64,000 nt of DNA, taken from Paenibacillus_G sp049942825. GTDB taxonomy: Bacteria > Bacillota > Bacilli > Paenibacillales > NBRC-103111. Below, piece after piece: positions 16,233 through 24,968 of the stretch. The position numbers and the translations under genes are program-made. The stretch is taken from the NCBI RefSeq assembly GCF_049942825.1, contig NZ_CP187970.1, positions 1,798,001 to 1,862,000 on the forward strand, read 5' to 3'. Position 1 is the stretch's first letter. The number at the start of each line of letters is the position of its first letter. Under the pieces are notes generated by a model. The model saw only the letters and a program-made list of their open reading frames with translations, made no database searches and was not told the origin of the DNA.

Positions 16233-16712
16233 ATGACGGACCAAAAGAAGACCACCATTATCCTGTTCAGCGGAGATTACGATAAAACGATGGCCGCCTT
16301 TATTATAGCCAACGGGGCTGCGGCCTATGATCATGAAGTGACCATTTTCTCCACCTTCTGGGGCCTTAACGCGTTCCGTAAAGAGCAGCCTGCACCTGTG
16401 AAGAAAGGCCTCCTGGAGCGGATGTTTGCGAAGATGATGCCGCGCGGCGCGGACCGGATGGGGCTGTCGCGTATGAACTTCGCCGGTATGGGGCCGCAGA
16501 TGATCAAGCATGTCATCCAAAAACATAATGCGATGCCCCTGCCTGATCTCATCGAGCTCGCCAAGGAACAAGGAGTCAAGCTGGTCGCCTGTACGATGAC
16601 CATGGACCTGCTCGGTCTCCAGCCTGAAGAGCTCATAGACGGCTTGGAGTACGCCGGCGTAGCTGCGTATCTCGGGGAAGCTGAGAACGGCAATGTCAAC
16701 CTGTTCATCTGA
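16233..16712 (+). CDS. yrkE: DsrE/DsrF-like (DsrE2) sulfur-transfer protein
   Basis: A 159-residue protein of the DsrE2 type, also called peroxiredoxin-family in older annotation. It opens with a beta strand (TTIILFSGDYDKTMAAF), has the conserved DHEVTIFSTFWGLNAFRK, and the family Cys at position 120 in VKLVACTMTMDLLG. Such proteins shuttle sulfur together with TusA. The order DsrE2, TusA-rhodanese, rhodanese-MBL is the same as in the B. subtilis yrkE-yrkF-yrkH region, hence the symbol. GGAGAG lies before ATG 16233. Confidence 0.85.
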   Translation: MTDQKKTTIILFSGDYDKTMAAFIIANGAAAYDHEVTIFSTFWGLNAFRKEQPAPVKKGLLERMFAKMMPRGADRMGLSRMNFAGMGPQMIKHVIQKHNAMPLPDLIELAKEQGVKLVACTMTMDLLGLQPEELIDGLEYAGVAAYLGEAENGNVNLFI

Positions 16713-16750
16713 TCCATGATCGGATTCCACATAGGGAAGGAGCACGTTGC

Positions 16751-17326
16751 GTGAATATCAAAGCCAATCTGATCGTGGATGCCAAAGGACTGGCCTGCCC
16801 GATGCCTATTGTCCGGACGAAGAAAGCCATGAACGACCTGGAGCCAGGGCGCATTGTAGAGGTCCAGTCTACGGATCAAGGCTCCACCGCCGATCTCAAA
16901 GCTTGGGCGGAAAGCAGGGGGCACCAGTACCTCGGTACCGTGGAGGACGGAGGCCTGCTAAAGCATTATCTCCGCAAATCGGCGGGGGAGGAGCAGCAGG
17001 AGAAGAAGCACCCGCATGCGGCGGAGAATGAAGAGCTGCTGCGGCTGCTGAATGCGGGCGAGGCGCTGACGGTGCTGGATGTCCGGGAAGAGGCCGAGTT
17101 CCTGTTCGGCCACATTCCGGGAGCCCTGTCGATTCCACTGGGCGAGCTCGAGTCCCGGACCGGTGAGCTGGACCGGGAGAAGCCGCTCTATGTGATCTGC
17201 CGGACCGGCAGCCGCAGTGATCTTGCCGCTCAGCAGTTGGCGGAGGCCGGCTTTACGAAGGTCTTCAACGTAGTACCAGGCATGAGCCGATGGACCGGAG
17301 AGAAGGTCAGCGAAGCAGAGTCTTGA
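16751..17326 (+). CDS. yrkF: TusA-rhodanese fusion sulfurtransferase
   Basis: A 191-residue two-domain protein. Residues about 5-75 are a TusA domain with Cys16 in GLACPMPIVRTKKAM. A charged linker rich in Glu, Lys and His follows (about 78-95), then a rhodanese domain (about 95-185) with an intact active loop CRTGSRSD starting at Cys150. It can therefore both take sulfur onto the rhodanese Cys and pass it to the TusA Cys within one chain. The start is GTG with GGAAGGAG upstream. It is similar in design to CstA of staphylococci and YrkF of B. subtilis. Confidence 0.88.
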   Translation: MNIKANLIVDAKGLACPMPIVRTKKAMNDLEPGRIVEVQSTDQGSTADLKAWAESRGHQYLGTVEDGGLLKHYLRKSAGEEQQEKKHPHAAENEELLRLLNAGEALTVLDVREEAEFLFGHIPGALSIPLGELESRTGELDREKPLYVICRTGSRSDLAAQQLAEAGFTKVFNVVPGMSRWTGEKVSEAES

Positions 17327-17356
17327 TGCGTAATGCTATATTTTTTTGTCCGAAAT

Positions 17357-17374
17357 AATACTCCGGGGGGTATA
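17357..17374 (+). promoter_or_regulatory. Candidate CstR operator O4 overlapping a ribosome site
   Basis: AATACTCCGGGGGGTATA runs straight into the ATG at 17374, and its G-run is also the ribosome-binding site of the next gene. I see no clear promoter in front of it, so it would act downstream of the start point or as a roadblock to read-through from the TusA-rhodanese gene. Confidence 0.5.
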
Positions 17375-18507
17375 TGAGCATGGAAGTAAGAGCGATGTCG
17401 GCAGGGGAAGTCGCAGCGAAAGTCGTTGGTCGGGAAGCGCTGTTCATCCTGGATGTGCGCAACTCGAGCGATTTTGCGGATTGGAAGATCGAAGGGAAGA
17501 GGTTCCGTCACCTGAATGTGCCGTACTTCGACCTGCTGGATGGAGTAGACGAGATGAAGGATCTGCTGCCAGCCGGTGAAGAGGTTCTGGTGGTGTGCGC
17601 CAAAGAGGGCTCATCGGTCATGGTGGCCGGGATGCTGTCGGAAGTCGGTTTCCGGACAGCCTATCTGCAGGGCGGCATGAAGGCATGGAGCGAGCACCTC
17701 GAACCGGTCAAGGTAGGGGAGCTTAGCGGGGGAGGCGAGCTGTACCAATTCGTACGGGTAGGCAAAGGGTGCCTGTCTTATATGGCCGTTTCGGATGGGG
17801 AAGCCGCGGTGATCGACGCTGCGAGGATGACGGACGTCTATACGGATTTTGCCAAATCCCTTGGTGCACGCATGACCCACGTGTTCGATACCCATCTGCA
17901 TGCCGACCACATCTCCGGCGGGCGGAGAATAGCCGAGGAAACCGGGGCTGCATACTGGCTGCCCCCGAAGGACGCGGAAGAGGTGACGTTCGAATACGAA
18001 GAGCTGGAGGATGGACAGACTATCACCATTGGAAGCGCGACGATCCGCATTCATGCGCTGTATACCCCGGGACATACGATCGGTTCGACCTCCTTCATCG
18101 TGGACGGACGGTTTTTGCTCACCGGTGATACCCTCTTCATCGATTCGATCGGGAGACCGGACCTCGCGGGAAAAGCGGAGGACTGGGCCGGCGATCTTAA
18201 AGAATCTCTGCACACAACGTACAAGCAGCTTCCTGGTGACCTGACCGTCCTGCCGGCTCACTTCATGACCGTGGATGAGTTGAACGAAGATGGAAGCGTC
18301 TCGGCCCAGCTTGGGAGTCTGTTCGAGCGCAACCACGGTCTGCGTCTCGGGGAGGAGCCGGCCTTCCGCAGGCTGGTAACGGAGAGCCTGCCGCCGCAGC
18401 CGAACGCTTACCGGGAGATCCGGGAGACGAACAGGGGCAAGCTTCAGCCGGATGAGGAGAAGCAGCGGGAGATGGAGATCGGACCCAACCGCTGTGCGGT
18501 AAGGTAA
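17374..18507 (+). CDS. yrkH: Rhodanese-metallo-beta-lactamase fusion, persulfide dioxygenase-like
   Basis: A 377-residue fusion. Residues about 5-115 form a rhodanese domain whose loop reads CAKEGSS with Cys75, less canonical than CRxGxR but retaining the Cys. Residues about 125-340 form a metallo-beta-lactamase domain with the iron/zinc motif THLHADH (His174, His176, Asp178, His179), GHTIGS and TGDTLFIDSIGRPD, as in ETHE1-type persulfide dioxygenases. It should oxidise or hydrolyse persulfides made by the sulfurtransferases encoded just upstream. The domain order is the reverse of staphylococcal CstB. It is the last gene of the cluster. Confidence 0.87.
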   Translation: MSMEVRAMSAGEVAAKVVGREALFILDVRNSSDFADWKIEGKRFRHLNVPYFDLLDGVDEMKDLLPAGEEVLVVCAKEGSSVMVAGMLSEVGFRTAYLQGGMKAWSEHLEPVKVGELSGGGELYQFVRVGKGCLSYMAVSDGEAAVIDAARMTDVYTDFAKSLGARMTHVFDTHLHADHISGGRRIAEETGAAYWLPPKDAEEVTFEYEELEDGQTITIGSATIRIHALYTPGHTIGSTSFIVDGRFLLTGDTLFIDSIGRPDLAGKAEDWAGDLKESLHTTYKQLPGDLTVLPAHFMTVDELNEDGSVSAQLGSLFERNHGLRLGEEPAFRRLVTESLPPQPNAYREIRETNRGKLQPDEEKQREMEIGPNRCAVR

Positions 18508-18544
18508 AGGTATCCTGAGGAGGCCCTGTAGTGGGCGCGTAAAA

Positions 18545-18588
18545 CAAACGGGAGTCTGCTGCGGTGATCGCGGCAAGACTCCTATTTG
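18545..18588 (+). terminator. Hairpin after the sulfur cluster, probable terminator
   Basis: GGAGTCT at 18551-18557 and AGACTCC at 18576-18582 pair, with outer CAAA/TTTG and an inner GC-rich part. There is no long T-run, so efficiency is uncertain. Confidence 0.45.
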
Positions 18589-18839
18589 TCGATAAAGGCG
18601 GACGTGTTACGCAGGGAACATGCGGACCTGTCATAGGGCGGCCAGGGGGGCTTTTCGGCTGGAGACTCCGTCATGGACCCATTATTGGAGCAGAGGAAGG
18701 TGAAAACTTACAGTAGAAACGGCGAAGGAGGGGGGCGGGACCGGCAATGGAAGGAACGACCAGGCCGGGTTATGACTGCAGGGTAGGCAGGCCGGCGTAT
18801 TCGTTGCTGCGTTCATACCGCCGTTCACTTGAGAGATTT

Positions 18840-19040
18840 CGAGATAAAGGAACGGAGGTATCTTATTTACATATTTCCCGCGATTTCCCAGATATTAACA
18901 GAACTCAGATGTCTTATGGGCCTCCTCTTCATCGAAAAACGGCGTTATGCCTCAATATAGCGAACGTAAGTTCCTCTATTTTTAGAATCGCCCTGTTGAA
19001 GATGGAGATAACGTATCTGCGTTCCGTTAATGGCTTCATC
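18840..19040 (+). repeat. Dispersed intergenic repeat, copy 1
   Basis: Contains GTATCTTATT at 18859, two TTTCCC units, AGAACTCAGATGTCTTAT, then further modules of the AACGTAAGTTCC and TATCTGCGTTCCGTTA type. The same modules in the same order occur at 34730-34930 and, reversed, at 63190-63400. Confidence 0.6.
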
Positions 19041-19289
19041 CAGAGTGGCTGCTGCTGCCGATTCCCGGATCTGAGGCGAAACTGTGGTGTATACAGGCGT
19101 CCCGATACGCGAGTTTACATCCCGGCCTTCCCAGCGGTCGCCGAGCAGGGCGGGCTGCCAAAAGGGGAGCAGCTTGGGAGCGTTATTATGATGAAGCAGG
19201 AAGGGGAATAAGGGAGGGGTGCAGAAATCCCTTATATTGGATTCCTTATGTGGGATCCTTATTGAAGTCGATCAGGAGGAGTGAACCAA

Positions 19290-20132
19290 GTGACTGCAGC
19301 CTCTGCGGCCGTTCCCTTTTTGCAGCAGATCTTAGCATGGGAGAAGAAGATCGCTCCAGACGTCCCTTATCTTGAAACCGCGACCGGTCTATTCCTGGGA
19401 ATCCATGCCAATGACAATGGAGGCTATTCTTGCTCGCCTGCGGACTCCGTTTGTTTTGCCCGCACGGGAGTGGACGGTGTTCACTACTGCATTCTGACAG
19501 ATTTCAGCACGCATACGAACTTGGAGGAGGCGCCTGTCATCTGCGTGGCTCCTATGGATTTTGGCCACTGCGTACGCTTGGTGGCGAAGAACCTCCGGGA
19601 TTTCTTCTCCATGACATTGGCCGGTCAGGATCTATTGCTGTTCAACGATATCACCGTCAAACCAGCCTACTTGGATGCCGTGAGGCGGCAGGAGGAAGAT
19701 CGGACGACAGAGTACTTTGACCACCGGGAGTGGAAGAGGCAGGGAGAGAAAGTATGGCGCATGGCACAGGAGGAGTTCGGATTGAAGCCTATCCCGGATC
19801 CGTTCGACTATATGCAGGAGATTCGAGCTGACAGACGGGGCCGGGTCGTGCTGCAAACGGAGGATGGCTTGGGCGTGATGCCGATCGGGGGAGGCTCCTC
19901 CACTGCCTGCGGGCCCCACCCTTGGAGCGGGGGAGCGTTTTCCTACGAGCGCTTAAGTGAGATTACCGCTTTCCTGGATACGGCGGGGGCTGAAACGAAG
20001 CTTTCCTTGATCCGCGATTACCAGGCACAGGCGTTCAGCGATTGCGATTCCCTGCTCCTGCTCGTGAAGGAGTTGGAACGAATGGGACTTCCGTCAGAGG
20101 CCAGGCGGCTGCTTCACTGCATGAACAATTGA
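19290..20132 (+). CDS. Hypothetical protein
   Basis: A 280-residue soluble protein with no signal peptide or membrane segment. It reads like a complete globular protein (FLQQILAWEKKIAPDVPYLE, GVDGVHYCILTDFSTHTNLE, DFGHCVRLVAKNLRDFFSM). A motif of this sort, with a long acidic helical N-terminus and a VAKNLRDFF helix, is loosely like SMI1/KNR4 (SUKH) proteins, but I cannot support that assignment. GTG 19290 is chosen since AGGAGGA lies 9 bases upstream; the GTG at 19281 touches that site. It is followed by a terminator at 20151, so it is a single-gene unit. Confidence 0.7.
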   Translation: MTAASAAVPFLQQILAWEKKIAPDVPYLETATGLFLGIHANDNGGYSCSPADSVCFARTGVDGVHYCILTDFSTHTNLEEAPVICVAPMDFGHCVRLVAKNLRDFFSMTLAGQDLLLFNDITVKPAYLDAVRRQEEDRTTEYFDHREWKRQGEKVWRMAQEEFGLKPIPDPFDYMQEIRADRRGRVVLQTEDGLGVMPIGGGSSTACGPHPWSGGAFSYERLSEITAFLDTAGAETKLSLIRDYQAQAFSDCDSLLLLVKELERMGLPSEARRLLHCMNN

Positions 20133-20150
20133 AGGGATCATTTGGAGAGC

Positions 20151-20192
20151 GAAACCTGGGAAGCCGGCAGCTTAGCCGGTTTCTATTTTTTT
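20151..20192 (+). terminator. Terminator after the hypothetical gene at 19290
   Basis: GAAACC and GGTTTC arms with an inner GCCGGC/GCCGG pairing, followed by TATTTTTTT. Confidence 0.75.
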
Positions 20193-20330
20193 GTCCATGC
20201 AATCCATATATCTCCTAAATTTTACTTTAGATTGAAAGGGTGCTGTTGTATGGATACCTCTGGTAGCGTAGAATGGGCTAAAATAAGCTTGCATCGCATG
20301 GGAAATTTTGCCGAAGGAGGAACAATACCG

Positions 20331-21518
20331 TTGAATCCTGTCACAGCCGCAAAGAAAGAACACTACCCGGAACTGGATTCGATCCGGGGAGTGGCATCCC
20401 TCTCCGTATTGATCACCCATCTGCTGCTGGTGTTTCCGCTGATTGCCTCGTCCGTCTCGTATCAAGAGCATCCCTTCCTCTTTATCGCCAAGTATGTGCC
20501 GTTCCTGAGATCGCTGTTCATCGGAGGACCGGAAGCGGTCAAGCTGTTTTTCGTATTAAGCGGGTTTGTGCTGGCCCTGCCATTTCTGAGACCGGGGGCC
20601 CATATTGCCTATCTCCCCTTCATCGTCAAGCGGTTCTGCCGAATTTACTTCCCTTACTACTTAGCCATCTCGCTCGCAATCTTCCTCAGTTGGGCCATGG
20701 GGCAAGGCCCTCTTCCCGAATTCAGTGACTGGTTCAACTCCAGCTGGACGGAACCGCTGACGCTTCCGTTACTGCTTCACCATCTGCTCCTGGTCGGGCA
20801 GTTCAACGATCATGCCTACAACAACGTCATCTGGTCCCTGGTCCACGAAATGCGCGTTTCCCTCATCTTTCCTCTCCTCATGTACGGGGTCATCCGATTC
20901 TCCTGGAAGCGGAACATCCTCTTGTACCTGGTCCTTGGCTTTGCGGGTTTCTATCTCGAAGGGTACGGTAACACGCTGGGCTTCCTGCTCTTATTCGTGG
21001 TTGGCGCGCTGCTGGCCAAGCACAAGGACCGGTTGATTGCCGTTTATCAGGCCCTGACTCCTATTTGGAAAATCGTATGGTTTCTTCTCGGCTTCTTCCT
21101 CTACTCCCTGCATCTGCCCGACTCCCTGAAGAATGCCGCCCTGACCACGGTATTCACCGATCTTAATATGATCGGCTGCTGCCTGCTCATCCTTGCCGCG
21201 ATGTCCAAAGGAGCGTTCTCCAGGCTGCTCCTGCATCCTGTTCTCCACTTTTTCGGGAAGATCTCCTACAGTCTGTACCTCCTCCACCTGGTCGTTCTGA
21301 TCGCCAGTGTAAGATTACTCCATGGCCTGATCCCCATCGGGCTTATTCTAGGGATCGCAGCCCTGGGAAGCGTCGCTTTGGCCGCTCTATCGTACTATAG
21401 AATCGAAGTCCCTTCGATCCGGATCGGGCGGAAGTGGGCTGCCAAGCTGTCCGGACGAACGGAACCGGCTGCGGCACCGGGAGGGACGGGGAAGGTGAAC
21501 GAGAAGCCTTTTGTCTAG
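20331..21518 (+). CDS. Acyltransferase family 3 membrane protein
   Basis: A 395-residue integral membrane protein of the acyltransferase-3 family (OafA/OatA-like transmembrane acyl transfer to sugars or cell-surface polymers). The opening EHYPELDSIRGVASLSVLITHL holds the family motif with Arg and the active-site-type His. About ten transmembrane stretches follow, plus the conserved VWSLVHEMRVSLIFPLL. TTG 20331 is chosen because GAAGGAGG lies about 10 bases upstream and the family normally starts just before this motif; an open frame extends to 20142 without a good start. It lacks the SGNH domain of OatA. Confidence 0.85.
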   Translation: MNPVTAAKKEHYPELDSIRGVASLSVLITHLLLVFPLIASSVSYQEHPFLFIAKYVPFLRSLFIGGPEAVKLFFVLSGFVLALPFLRPGAHIAYLPFIVKRFCRIYFPYYLAISLAIFLSWAMGQGPLPEFSDWFNSSWTEPLTLPLLLHHLLLVGQFNDHAYNNVIWSLVHEMRVSLIFPLLMYGVIRFSWKRNILLYLVLGFAGFYLEGYGNTLGFLLLFVVGALLAKHKDRLIAVYQALTPIWKIVWFLLGFFLYSLHLPDSLKNAALTTVFTDLNMIGCCLLILAAMSKGAFSRLLLHPVLHFFGKISYSLYLLHLVVLIASVRLLHGLIPIGLILGIAALGSVALAALSYYRIEVPSIRIGRKWAAKLSGRTEPAAAPGGTGKVNEKPFV

Positions 21519-21636
21519 CCTAAGCCCTGATCCTGAAACCTTGCGGGATTCATTTCGTATACGGGGGGTAATGTCTTATCATAAAGACGGGACCATTGTA
21601 GAAAAATAATGAACAGTACTGAACTTGGAGGAGAAC

Positions 21637-22626
21637 ATGCAATCCGAACCTGAACATCAAAGCTGGAAGGAACTCGTCAAGAAAGGAAACAAGTCTTCGG
21701 CCGTAGCCATGGCCGGGAATGCCGTAATCGCGGGCATCAAAGCGGTGGCGGCCGCATGGAGCGGAAGCGGGGCGATGTTCGCTTCGGCGATGCACTCCCT
21801 GGCGGATGCCATCAATCAAGGCTTCGTCTTCGTCGGCAGCGTGCTGGCCGAGAAAAAGCCCACGCGCCAATTCCCTACGGGCTTCGGACGGGTGATTAAT
21901 ATCTTCTGCATGATCGCTGTGATCGTAGTGACGGTCATGGCTTACGAGACGATTCGCGAAGGTTGGCACCTGATCCAGCATCCGGCTGCGAGCAGCGGCG
22001 GCATCTGGCTTAATATCACGGTGTTATTCATTAATCTTGTCGTCGACGGCGCCATCTTGATCAAGGCGATGAAGGAGATTACGGTGGAGGCCAGGGTTGA
22101 AGCCCGAGGCTTGGGTGTTGTCGCAAGCTCTTTCAAGAATGTCGGCCGCGCCGCGCCGCCTACCCGGCTGGTATTCTACGAAGACTTGGTTGCCGTTTCG
22201 GGTGCGCTTCTGGCGATGATTGCCGTAGTGGTTACGGCGCTGACAGCCTTTCACGCCATCGATGGGGTCGTCACGATTCTGATCGGCCTGCTGATGGTCG
22301 GTGTGGCGTTCCGGGTCGGATACGATAATATGATCGGCCTCATCGGCGTGGCCGCCCCGAAGGAAGTGGAGGAGAAGGTGGCCGCAATCATTCTCGCCGA
22401 ACGGTCGGTAACGGATATTTTCCAGATGCGCATTCTGCAGGAAGGACGCTACTACCACGTGGAGGGGCTGATCGAATTGAAGCCGGGCCTGTCGCTGGCC
22501 GATGCGGATGACATCAAGTTCAAAGTGAGGGACAAGCTGCTGCAGGATCCGGATATCGCCGACGTCACCCTGGGTATTCTCGAAGATAACGGGGTGCGGA
22601 ACTGGGTTCCTGCGGAAAGTAGGTAA
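21637..22626 (+). CDS. Cation diffusion facilitator family transporter
   Basis: A 329-residue membrane protein that should export divalent metal in exchange for protons. Four to six membrane segments are visible; the metal-site type motif is FASAMHSLADAINQGFVF in the second helix region, and a second DxxxD-like region is FYEDLVAVSGALLAMI. A cytoplasmic C-terminal domain (about 230-329) shows VEGLIELKPGLSLADADDIK. GGAGGAG precedes ATG 21637. The metal (Zn, Mn, Fe) cannot be told. Confidence 0.85.
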   Translation: MQSEPEHQSWKELVKKGNKSSAVAMAGNAVIAGIKAVAAAWSGSGAMFASAMHSLADAINQGFVFVGSVLAEKKPTRQFPTGFGRVINIFCMIAVIVVTVMAYETIREGWHLIQHPAASSGGIWLNITVLFINLVVDGAILIKAMKEITVEARVEARGLGVVASSFKNVGRAAPPTRLVFYEDLVAVSGALLAMIAVVVTALTAFHAIDGVVTILIGLLMVGVAFRVGYDNMIGLIGVAAPKEVEEKVAAIILAERSVTDIFQMRILQEGRYYHVEGLIELKPGLSLADADDIKFKVRDKLLQDPDIADVTLGILEDNGVRNWVPAESR

Positions 22627-22658
22627 GTTTTCTAGCGAAATAAGCCCCTAACGGAAGG

Positions 22659-22685
22659 CCGCCAAGCAGGATTTGGCGGTTTTTT
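22659..22685 (+). terminator. Terminator of the CDF transporter gene
   Basis: CCGCCAA and TTGGCGG arms with a 7-base loop followed by six T residues. Confidence 0.85.
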
Positions 22686-22689
22686 GCTG

Positions 22690-22719
22690 TTGACAGGGAT
22701 GAAATGGAAAACGTATACT
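22690..22719 (+). promoter_or_regulatory. Sigma-A promoter of the GNAT gene
   Basis: TTGACA at 22690-22695 and TATACT at 22714-22719 with 18 bases between. It starts 4 bases after the preceding terminator. The transcript would begin near 22726. Confidence 0.75.
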
Positions 22720-22775
22720 GGGTTCAATTTATCCACCCGGCTCCGGTACCGCCGGGGATAGGAGGTACGGGCATC

Positions 22776-23321
22776 ATGGGAAGCAGCAGGATGAGAACGG
22801 GACCGGACCTGGACATCCGCCGTTTGGGGCGGGGTGAAGTTCCGGCGGTTGCGGCGCTGATGGAGGACGTGATTTCCCGCATCCCGGCGCAGGAGCTCTT
22901 TGCCACGGATGATGTGGACTACCTGTATGCGCACGTGGAGGAGCAGGGGGAAATCTACGGGGCGTACATAGATGGGGAGCTTGCGGCCTATTCGGTGCTG
23001 GCGTTCCCCGGACTTCGCGAAGGCAATCTCGGCAGGGAGTTCGGCGTGCCGGAGGGGGAGCTGGCCTATGTCGCGGTGCTGGATGCGACTGTGGTTCATG
23101 AATCCGCCCGCGGCAGAGGGCTGCAGCGATATTTTCACGAGCTGCGTGAAGAGCGCGCAAGGGCTGCGGGCTGCCGTTATCTTTATTCGACCGTGCATCC
23201 GGAGAATCGGACAAGTATCCGGAATTTGGAGGCGAAGGGCTTTGAGCTTCAATTTACCCGGCTCATGTACAGCGGCAAGCCCAGGCATTGTTACGCCAAA
23301 CGGTTGGGGGAGCAGACTTGA
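22776..23321 (+). CDS. GNAT family N-acetyltransferase
   Basis: A 181-residue acetyltransferase. The acetyl-CoA loop is seen as VVHESARGRGLQRYFHELRE, followed by TVHPENRTSIRNLEAKGFEL, the usual last strand and helix of the fold. The substrate is unknown. The in-frame ATG at 22704 lies inside the promoter, upstream of the likely start of transcription, so it cannot be used; GGAGG at 22761 lies 10 bases before ATG 22776, which I take as the start. Confidence 0.88.
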   Translation: MGSSRMRTGPDLDIRRLGRGEVPAVAALMEDVISRIPAQELFATDDVDYLYAHVEEQGEIYGAYIDGELAAYSVLAFPGLREGNLGREFGVPEGELAYVAVLDATVVHESARGRGLQRYFHELREERARAAGCRYLYSTVHPENRTSIRNLEAKGFELQFTRLMYSGKPRHCYAKRLGEQT

Positions 23322-23340
23322 GTTCGGTCTTGGTACGATT

Positions 23341-23365
23341 AGAGCAGCTGCCGGACAGCTGCTCT
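23341..23365. terminator. Perfect 10-bp hairpin between convergent genes
   Basis: AGAGCAGCTG and CAGCTGCTCT with a 5-base loop, placed between the ends of the GNAT gene and the minus-strand gene at 23420. T-runs are short on both sides. Confidence 0.5.
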
Positions 23366-23419
23366 CTTAGTGCCATGAGGCAGCGGACGCATCTCGTCAG
23401 GCAGGGCAGGGACAAGCGG

Positions 23420-23809
23420 CTAAGCGCTTCCGCCGAGCCATACGAGTACGGCTGCGCCCAATAGTCCGGCCCAGCCGGGATGCTTCGCCTTCGTACCGAT
23501 CAAGATCAAGGCCGACCCCGCGAGCATGAAGACGGCTACAGTGTTCTCAAGCACGGTGAAGGTACTTAGGCGCTGCGGCTGCCGCGCCAGCCACAGCAGG
23601 AGCCAAGCCATACCCCACCCGAGAACCGTCAGCACATGCCAGCTCGCCCACAGAATGCGTACATTGGACTCTTTCAGCAAGTTTCCGCCATCCGTCGGGA
23701 CCAAGCCGCTGCGCCTCATCCTGCGGAAGATCAGGAACTCCCCGAGCACGCTGTGAATGAGTCCAACCGCGAGGATGAGGACGGCGGCGCTTAGAAAAAA
23801 ACTATTCAA
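23420..23809 (-). CDS. Small four-helix membrane protein, function unknown
   Basis: A 129-residue protein with four predicted membrane helices: about 5-25, 50-72, 84-102 and 108-126. Charged loop FLIFRRMRRSGLVPTDGGNL sits between the first two. I do not recognise a catalytic motif. The start is TTG with AAAGGGATGA upstream, as no ATG is available. It is transcribed away from the ABC ATPase gene. Confidence 0.65.
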   Translation of the reverse strand: MNSFFLSAAVLILAVGLIHSVLGEFLIFRRMRRSGLVPTDGGNLLKESNVRILWASWHVLTVLGWGMAWLLLWLARQPQRLSTFTVLENTVAVFMLAGSALILIGTKAKHPGWAGLLGAAVLVWLGGSA

Positions 23810-24026
23810 TTGAAATCATCCCTTTCCTTGGCAAGCAGAAGCGGTCGAGGCAGTTGTGGATGCTCGAAATCCACGAGGGTCCTGCTGACTCCGGCATCCC
23901 GACTAGCTTGGTTTGGAGCACCAGGGGCAGGACTTGACGTTCTTATAAGCTATCCGCTGTAAATTACTATACCATAGATGGGGGAAGCGGTTTATCCGTT
24001 GTCGAACCGAGGGGGGTAACCAAACC

Positions 24027-24806
24027 ATGGAAGAAGTCATCCGTCTTGAGCAAGTTTCCTACCGCAGAGGGGACAATGAACTCCTCAGGAATATCGATTG
24101 GACGGTTAACAAAGGCGAGCATTGGGCGGTGCTTGGATTGAACGGGTCCGGCAAAACGACCATTTTGAACATGATCACCGGTTATATATGGCCGACGCAG
24201 GGGCAGGTTTCCGTGCTTGGGGAGCTCTACGGTACGGTGGATTTGAGGGAAATGCGCAAACAAATCGGCTGGGTCAGCTCTTCCCTGCAGGAGAAGCTGT
24301 ACACCAACGATAAGACACAGAATATCGTGATCAGCGGCAAACACGCGTCGATAGGCTTGTATGAGAAAATAACGGAAGAGGACGCAGACCAAGCCGTCTC
24401 CCTGATGCGGCAGCTGGGCTGCGGTCACCTCGTAGACCGTTCTTACCAGACCTGCTCCCAGGGGGAGAAGCAGAAGCTGTTAATCGCCCGGGCGCTCATG
24501 GCCTCGCCTAAGCTGCTGATTCTGGATGAGGCGACCAATGGGCTCGACTTTATCTCCCGTGAGGCGCTTCTTGCCAGCATTCAGCAGCTGGCGGCCCGGC
24601 CGGACTCGCCGACGATCCTGTATGTCACCCATCATATCGAGGAGATTGTGCCGTTCCTGAACCGGACGATACTGATCCGCCGGGGGGAGATCTTCGACCA
24701 GGGAGCAAGTGCTGAAGTGCTGCGGGGCGATACGTTGTCCGCCTTTTTCGAGACGCCGGTAGAGCTGCAGTGGCATAACGACAGGGCATGGATCACCGCG
24801 CCCTAG
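24027..24806 (+). CDS. ABC transporter ATP-binding protein, orphan (YlmA-like)
   Basis: A 259-residue single ATPase domain. Walker A is GLNGSGKTT (residues 37-45), the signature motif is CSQGEKQK in place of LSGGQ, Walker B is LLILDEAT, and the switch His is in YVTHHIEEI. No permease gene is next to it. The overall pattern, including a Trp-rich N-terminal strand and an ending HNDRAWIT, is close to YlmA-type proteins. Its partner and cargo are unknown. Confidence 0.88.
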   Translation: MEEVIRLEQVSYRRGDNELLRNIDWTVNKGEHWAVLGLNGSGKTTILNMITGYIWPTQGQVSVLGELYGTVDLREMRKQIGWVSSSLQEKLYTNDKTQNIVISGKHASIGLYEKITEEDADQAVSLMRQLGCGHLVDRSYQTCSQGEKQKLLIARALMASPKLLILDEATNGLDFISREALLASIQQLAARPDSPTILYVTHHIEEIVPFLNRTILIRRGEIFDQGASAEVLRGDTLSAFFETPVELQWHNDRAWITAP

Positions 24807-24968
24807 AGCTGTTCGGTAAGACCACATGGGATGGCGGGCAAAGCAGCAGCGGGCTCATCCCGCGCACCATTGCCGAAACCAAAAGTGGGATGGGTACGAG
24901 ATTACGGAACTTCTGGAGACTCCCCTTCTTTGATAAGCTAAAGTCAATTCAAAGAAGGAGTGATGATC

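Larger units (their letters stand above)
18508..19289. other. Long intergenic region with a copy of the dispersed repeat
   Basis: This 782-base gap has a hairpin at 18545-18588 and a dispersed repeat copy at about 18840-19040. A 154-codon open frame at 18747-19211 crosses the repeat and shows no protein-like pattern, so I leave it out. The promoter of the next gene must be near 19220-19270, but I see no clear match. Confidence 0.6.

Noticed and set aside
17357..17374. Copper-sensing CsoR system with copper operators
   Set aside because: The regulator has the two Cys but not the His of the copper site, and the genes are for sulfur transfer with no copper pump or chaperone nearby. CstR is the better reading.
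18747..19211. A 154-codon frame in the gap after the sulfur cluster
   Set aside because: It crosses the dispersed repeat copy 1, has no ribosome site and no protein-like pattern.
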